Assembly: GCA_017648525.1 (NCBI GenBank)
Contig: JAGCIP010000181.1
Location: forward strand, 1 to 8,748
Direction of reading: 5' to 3'
DNA: 8,748 nucleotides
From: Clostridia bacterium
GTDB lineage: Bacteria; Bacillota; Clostridia; Christensenellales; Borkfalkiaceae
Both the position numbers and the translations under genes were made by a program. Positions 7,265 to 8,748 of this stretch are shown piece after piece (the stretch's first letter is position 1; each line of letters begins with the position of its first letter). A model generated the notes under the pieces. The model saw only the letters and a program-made list of their open reading frames with translations. It did no database searches and was not told the origin of the DNA.

Positions 7265-7297
7265 AAAAGACGGCAAATTTCTTTGCCGTCTTTTTTT
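7265..7297. terminator. Bidirectional terminator between the ABC gene and upp
   Basis: A perfect 13-bp stem (7265-7277 AAAAGACGGCAAA with 7282-7294) has a 4-base TTTC loop. It is followed by T7 on the plus strand, and on the minus strand by T-rich sequence (TTTTGTTTTGC). It sits between two convergent genes, 36 bases after the ABC stop and 14 bases beyond the upp stop, and should end both transcripts. Confidence 0.92.
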
Positions 7298-7311
7298 GCT
7301 TTTTTAACTAA

Positions 7312-7950
7312 TTATTTAGTTCCAAAAATTCTGTCGCCAGCATCACCAAGACCGGGGAGAATATAGCAACGTTCGTTTAAGCATCTATCTAAGGTTGAAA
7401 CGTAAATTTCAACGTCAGGGTGTGCTTCCGCTACCTTTGAAACCCCTTCGGGTGCGCCTATTATAGACATAAGTTTAATCTTTTTACAACCACGTTTTTT
7501 AAGCATTGTAATTGCGTCGCACGCACTACCACCGGTTGCAAGCATCGGGTCAACCACCATAACGACCTTATCTTCGATAGCCACGGGAAGTTTACAATAA
7601 TATTCCTTTGGCTCAAAGGTTTCTTCGTCACGATAAAGACCGATATGACCTACCTTTGCTGCGGGGAATAATGATAAAATGCCGTCCACCATACCAAGCC
7701 CTGCACGAAGAATAGGCACGATTGCTATTGAATTTTCTTTTACCACCGTTTGTTCAACCGTTTCTAAGGGCGTTTCTACCACAATTTTTTGAGTGGGCAC
7801 GTCTTTGAAACTTTCATAAGCCATAAGTGTTGCAAGTTCGCTAATAATTTCACGGAATTGTTTAGTATTCGTGTTTTTATCTCTAATTATTGCAAGTTTA
7901 TGACGAATTAACGGATGGTCTAAAATGTGTACGTTATTATAGTTTTTCAA
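7312..7950 (-). CDS. upp: Uracil phosphoribosyltransferase
   Basis: Upp salvages uracil by joining it to PRPP to form UMP. The 212 residues match the usual 208-210. Diagnostic segments are DHPLIRHKLAIIRD (11-24), VPILRAGLGMVDGIL (78-92), the PRPP loop VVDPMLATGGSA (132-143) and the uracil-binding end LPGLGDAGDRIFGT (198-211). The start is a TTG at 7950. No ATG or GTG lies near the family's usual N-terminus, and the alignment to known Upp begins only a few residues later, so TTG is the likely start. Its ribosome binding site AAGGAG lies inside the last codons of the upstream uracil permease, whose stop is 2 bases before the TTG. The two genes should therefore be translationally coupled, with transport and phosphorylation made together. 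Confidence 0.97.
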   Translation of the reverse strand: MKNYNNVHILDHPLIRHKLAIIRDKNTNTKQFREIISELATLMAYESFKDVPTQKIVVETPLETVEQTVVKENSIAIVPILRAGLGMVDGILSLFPAAKVGHIGLYRDEETFEPKEYYCKLPVAIEDKVVMVVDPMLATGGSACDAITMLKKRGCKKIKLMSIIGAPEGVSKVAEAHPDVEIYVSTLDRCLNERCYILPGLGDAGDRIFGTK

Positions 7951-7952
7951 GG

Positions 7953-8748
7953 TTATGCAATCTCCTTTTCTTCTGCGGGTTGTTCTTCCGCTTGCGCTTT
8001 TGCCTTTGCCTTAGAAGTAAGAAGATTTACAAGGATACCAAGAATAAGAGCACATGCAATAGAAGTAATGGTGATTGCACCAATTTTCAATACCATACCG
8101 CCTACACCTGCAATCAAGATAACTGAAACGGTGAAGAGGTTTGCGTTTTCAGAAAGGTCAACCTTTTGAATCATCTTTAAACCTGATACAGCGATAAAGC
8201 CGTATAAAGTCATACATACGCCACCCATTACGCAGTTAGGAATAGTTGCAAGCAAGGTCATAAACGGAGCAAAGAAAGATGCTACGATACAAATAATTGC
8301 AGCGGTGATGATAGTTACAACAGACGCGTTTCCAGAGATAGCAACGCAACCTACTGATTCGCCGTAAGTGGTGTTAGGACAACCGCCGAAGAAAGCACCT
8401 ACCATTGAGCCAACTCCATCACCCAAAAGAGTTCTGTGAAGACCGGGGTCTTTGGTAAGGTCGGTACCGATAATAGAAGAAATATTCTTGTGGTCTGCTA
8501 AGTGTTCAGCAAAAACAACGAACGCTACGGGAACGTATGCAACTGCAACCGTACCGATAAACGCTAAGTCAATTTCACCTACACCCTTAAATGCTTCGAT
8601 GAAAGTGAATTCGGGAAGCCAAGTCATATTGCTGAATAAGCTGAAGTCGATAACGATGAGTTCGGGAACCTTAGCGAGTGAACCGATTAAGGTGAAGATA
8701 GCAGCAACTGCATAACCAGCTAAGATACCGATAATGAACGGGATCATC
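7953..8748 (-). CDS. uraA: Uracil permease, NCS2/NAT family, N-terminus beyond window edge
   Basis: This inner-membrane uracil:proton symporter feeds upp. The 265 visible codons run from the right edge to the stop at 7953. About 160 N-terminal residues are missing, judged by alignment to E. coli UraA (429 residues). Counting from the first visible methionine (8747), E81 and H85 in FAEHLADHK and E130 in NTTYGES have exactly the spacing of UraA E241, H245 and E290, the substrate- and proton-binding residues. Several hydrophobic spans are visible (for example 3-24, 62-80, 142-168, 170-190, 203-222 and 224-244), followed by a charged Ala/Lys/Glu tail (245-264). UraA and PyrP are close relatives, so uracil is the most likely substrate, supported by the coupled upp gene. 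The methionine at 8747 is internal, not the start. Confidence 0.94.
   Translation of the reverse strand, partial: MIPFIIGILAGYAVAAIFTLIGSLAKVPELIVIDFSLFSNMTWLPEFTFIEAFKGVGEIDLAFIGTVAVAYVPVAFVVFAEHLADHKNISSIIGTDLTKDPGLHRTLLGDGVGSMVGAFFGGCPNTTYGESVGCVAISGNASVVTIITAAIICIVASFFAPFMTLLATIPNCVMGGVCMTLYGFIAVSGLKMIQKVDLSENANLFTVSVILIAGVGGMVLKIGAITITSIACALILGILVNLLTSKAKAKAQAEEQPAEEKEIA

Noticed and set aside
8452..8715. 87-residue plus-strand open frame, and similar short plus frames at 7890-8169
   Set aside because: All are antisense to the uracil permease and have no recognisable protein features.

Overview
The window looks like chromosomal DNA of a low-GC Gram-positive bacterium, most likely an uncultured member of the Clostridia. 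The evidence is A/T-rich sequence with strong purine-rich Shine-Dalgarno sites, near-consensus sigma-A promoters, a YerC-type TrpR-family regulator, the short HisG that needs HisZ, and a clostridial-style variant of PurC. The lineage is inferred from gene style, not from a marker gene. No RNA genes, CRISPR arrays, insertion sequences or phage genes were seen. Every gap between genes is under 200 bp.

Left part, minus strand (1-2820): the start of a histidine operon. A promoter at 2792-2820 drives a small TrpR-family regulator (YerC; proposed HisR). Next comes a single ORF in which the HisRS-like regulatory subunit HisZ is fused in frame to the short ATP phosphoribosyltransferase HisG. It overlaps hisD by ATGA, and hisD runs off the left edge. 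A perfect 14-bp palindrome overlaps the -10 box of the promoter and is the best candidate operator for the regulator.

Middle, plus strand (2881-4294): a divergent unit with its own promoter, encoding a divergent PurC (SAICAR synthetase) and an unrecognised 171-residue protein, closed by a strong hairpin terminator. A separate promoter then drives one large gene (4388-7228) for a MacB/FtsX-type ABC transporter with the ATPase fused to the permease and an unusually large extracytoplasmic domain.

Right part, minus strand (7265-8748): a uracil salvage operon, with a uracil permease (N-terminus beyond the right edge) coupled to upp (uracil phosphoribosyltransferase). It converges on the ABC gene at a bidirectional terminator.

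Three enzymes here touch nucleotide precursors: HisG and Upp consume PRPP, and PurC makes the precursor of AICAR, which histidine synthesis also releases. The most unusual items are the HisZ-HisG fusion, the palindrome over the his promoter and the unidentified purC partner. I found no clear undescribed defence or mobile system.
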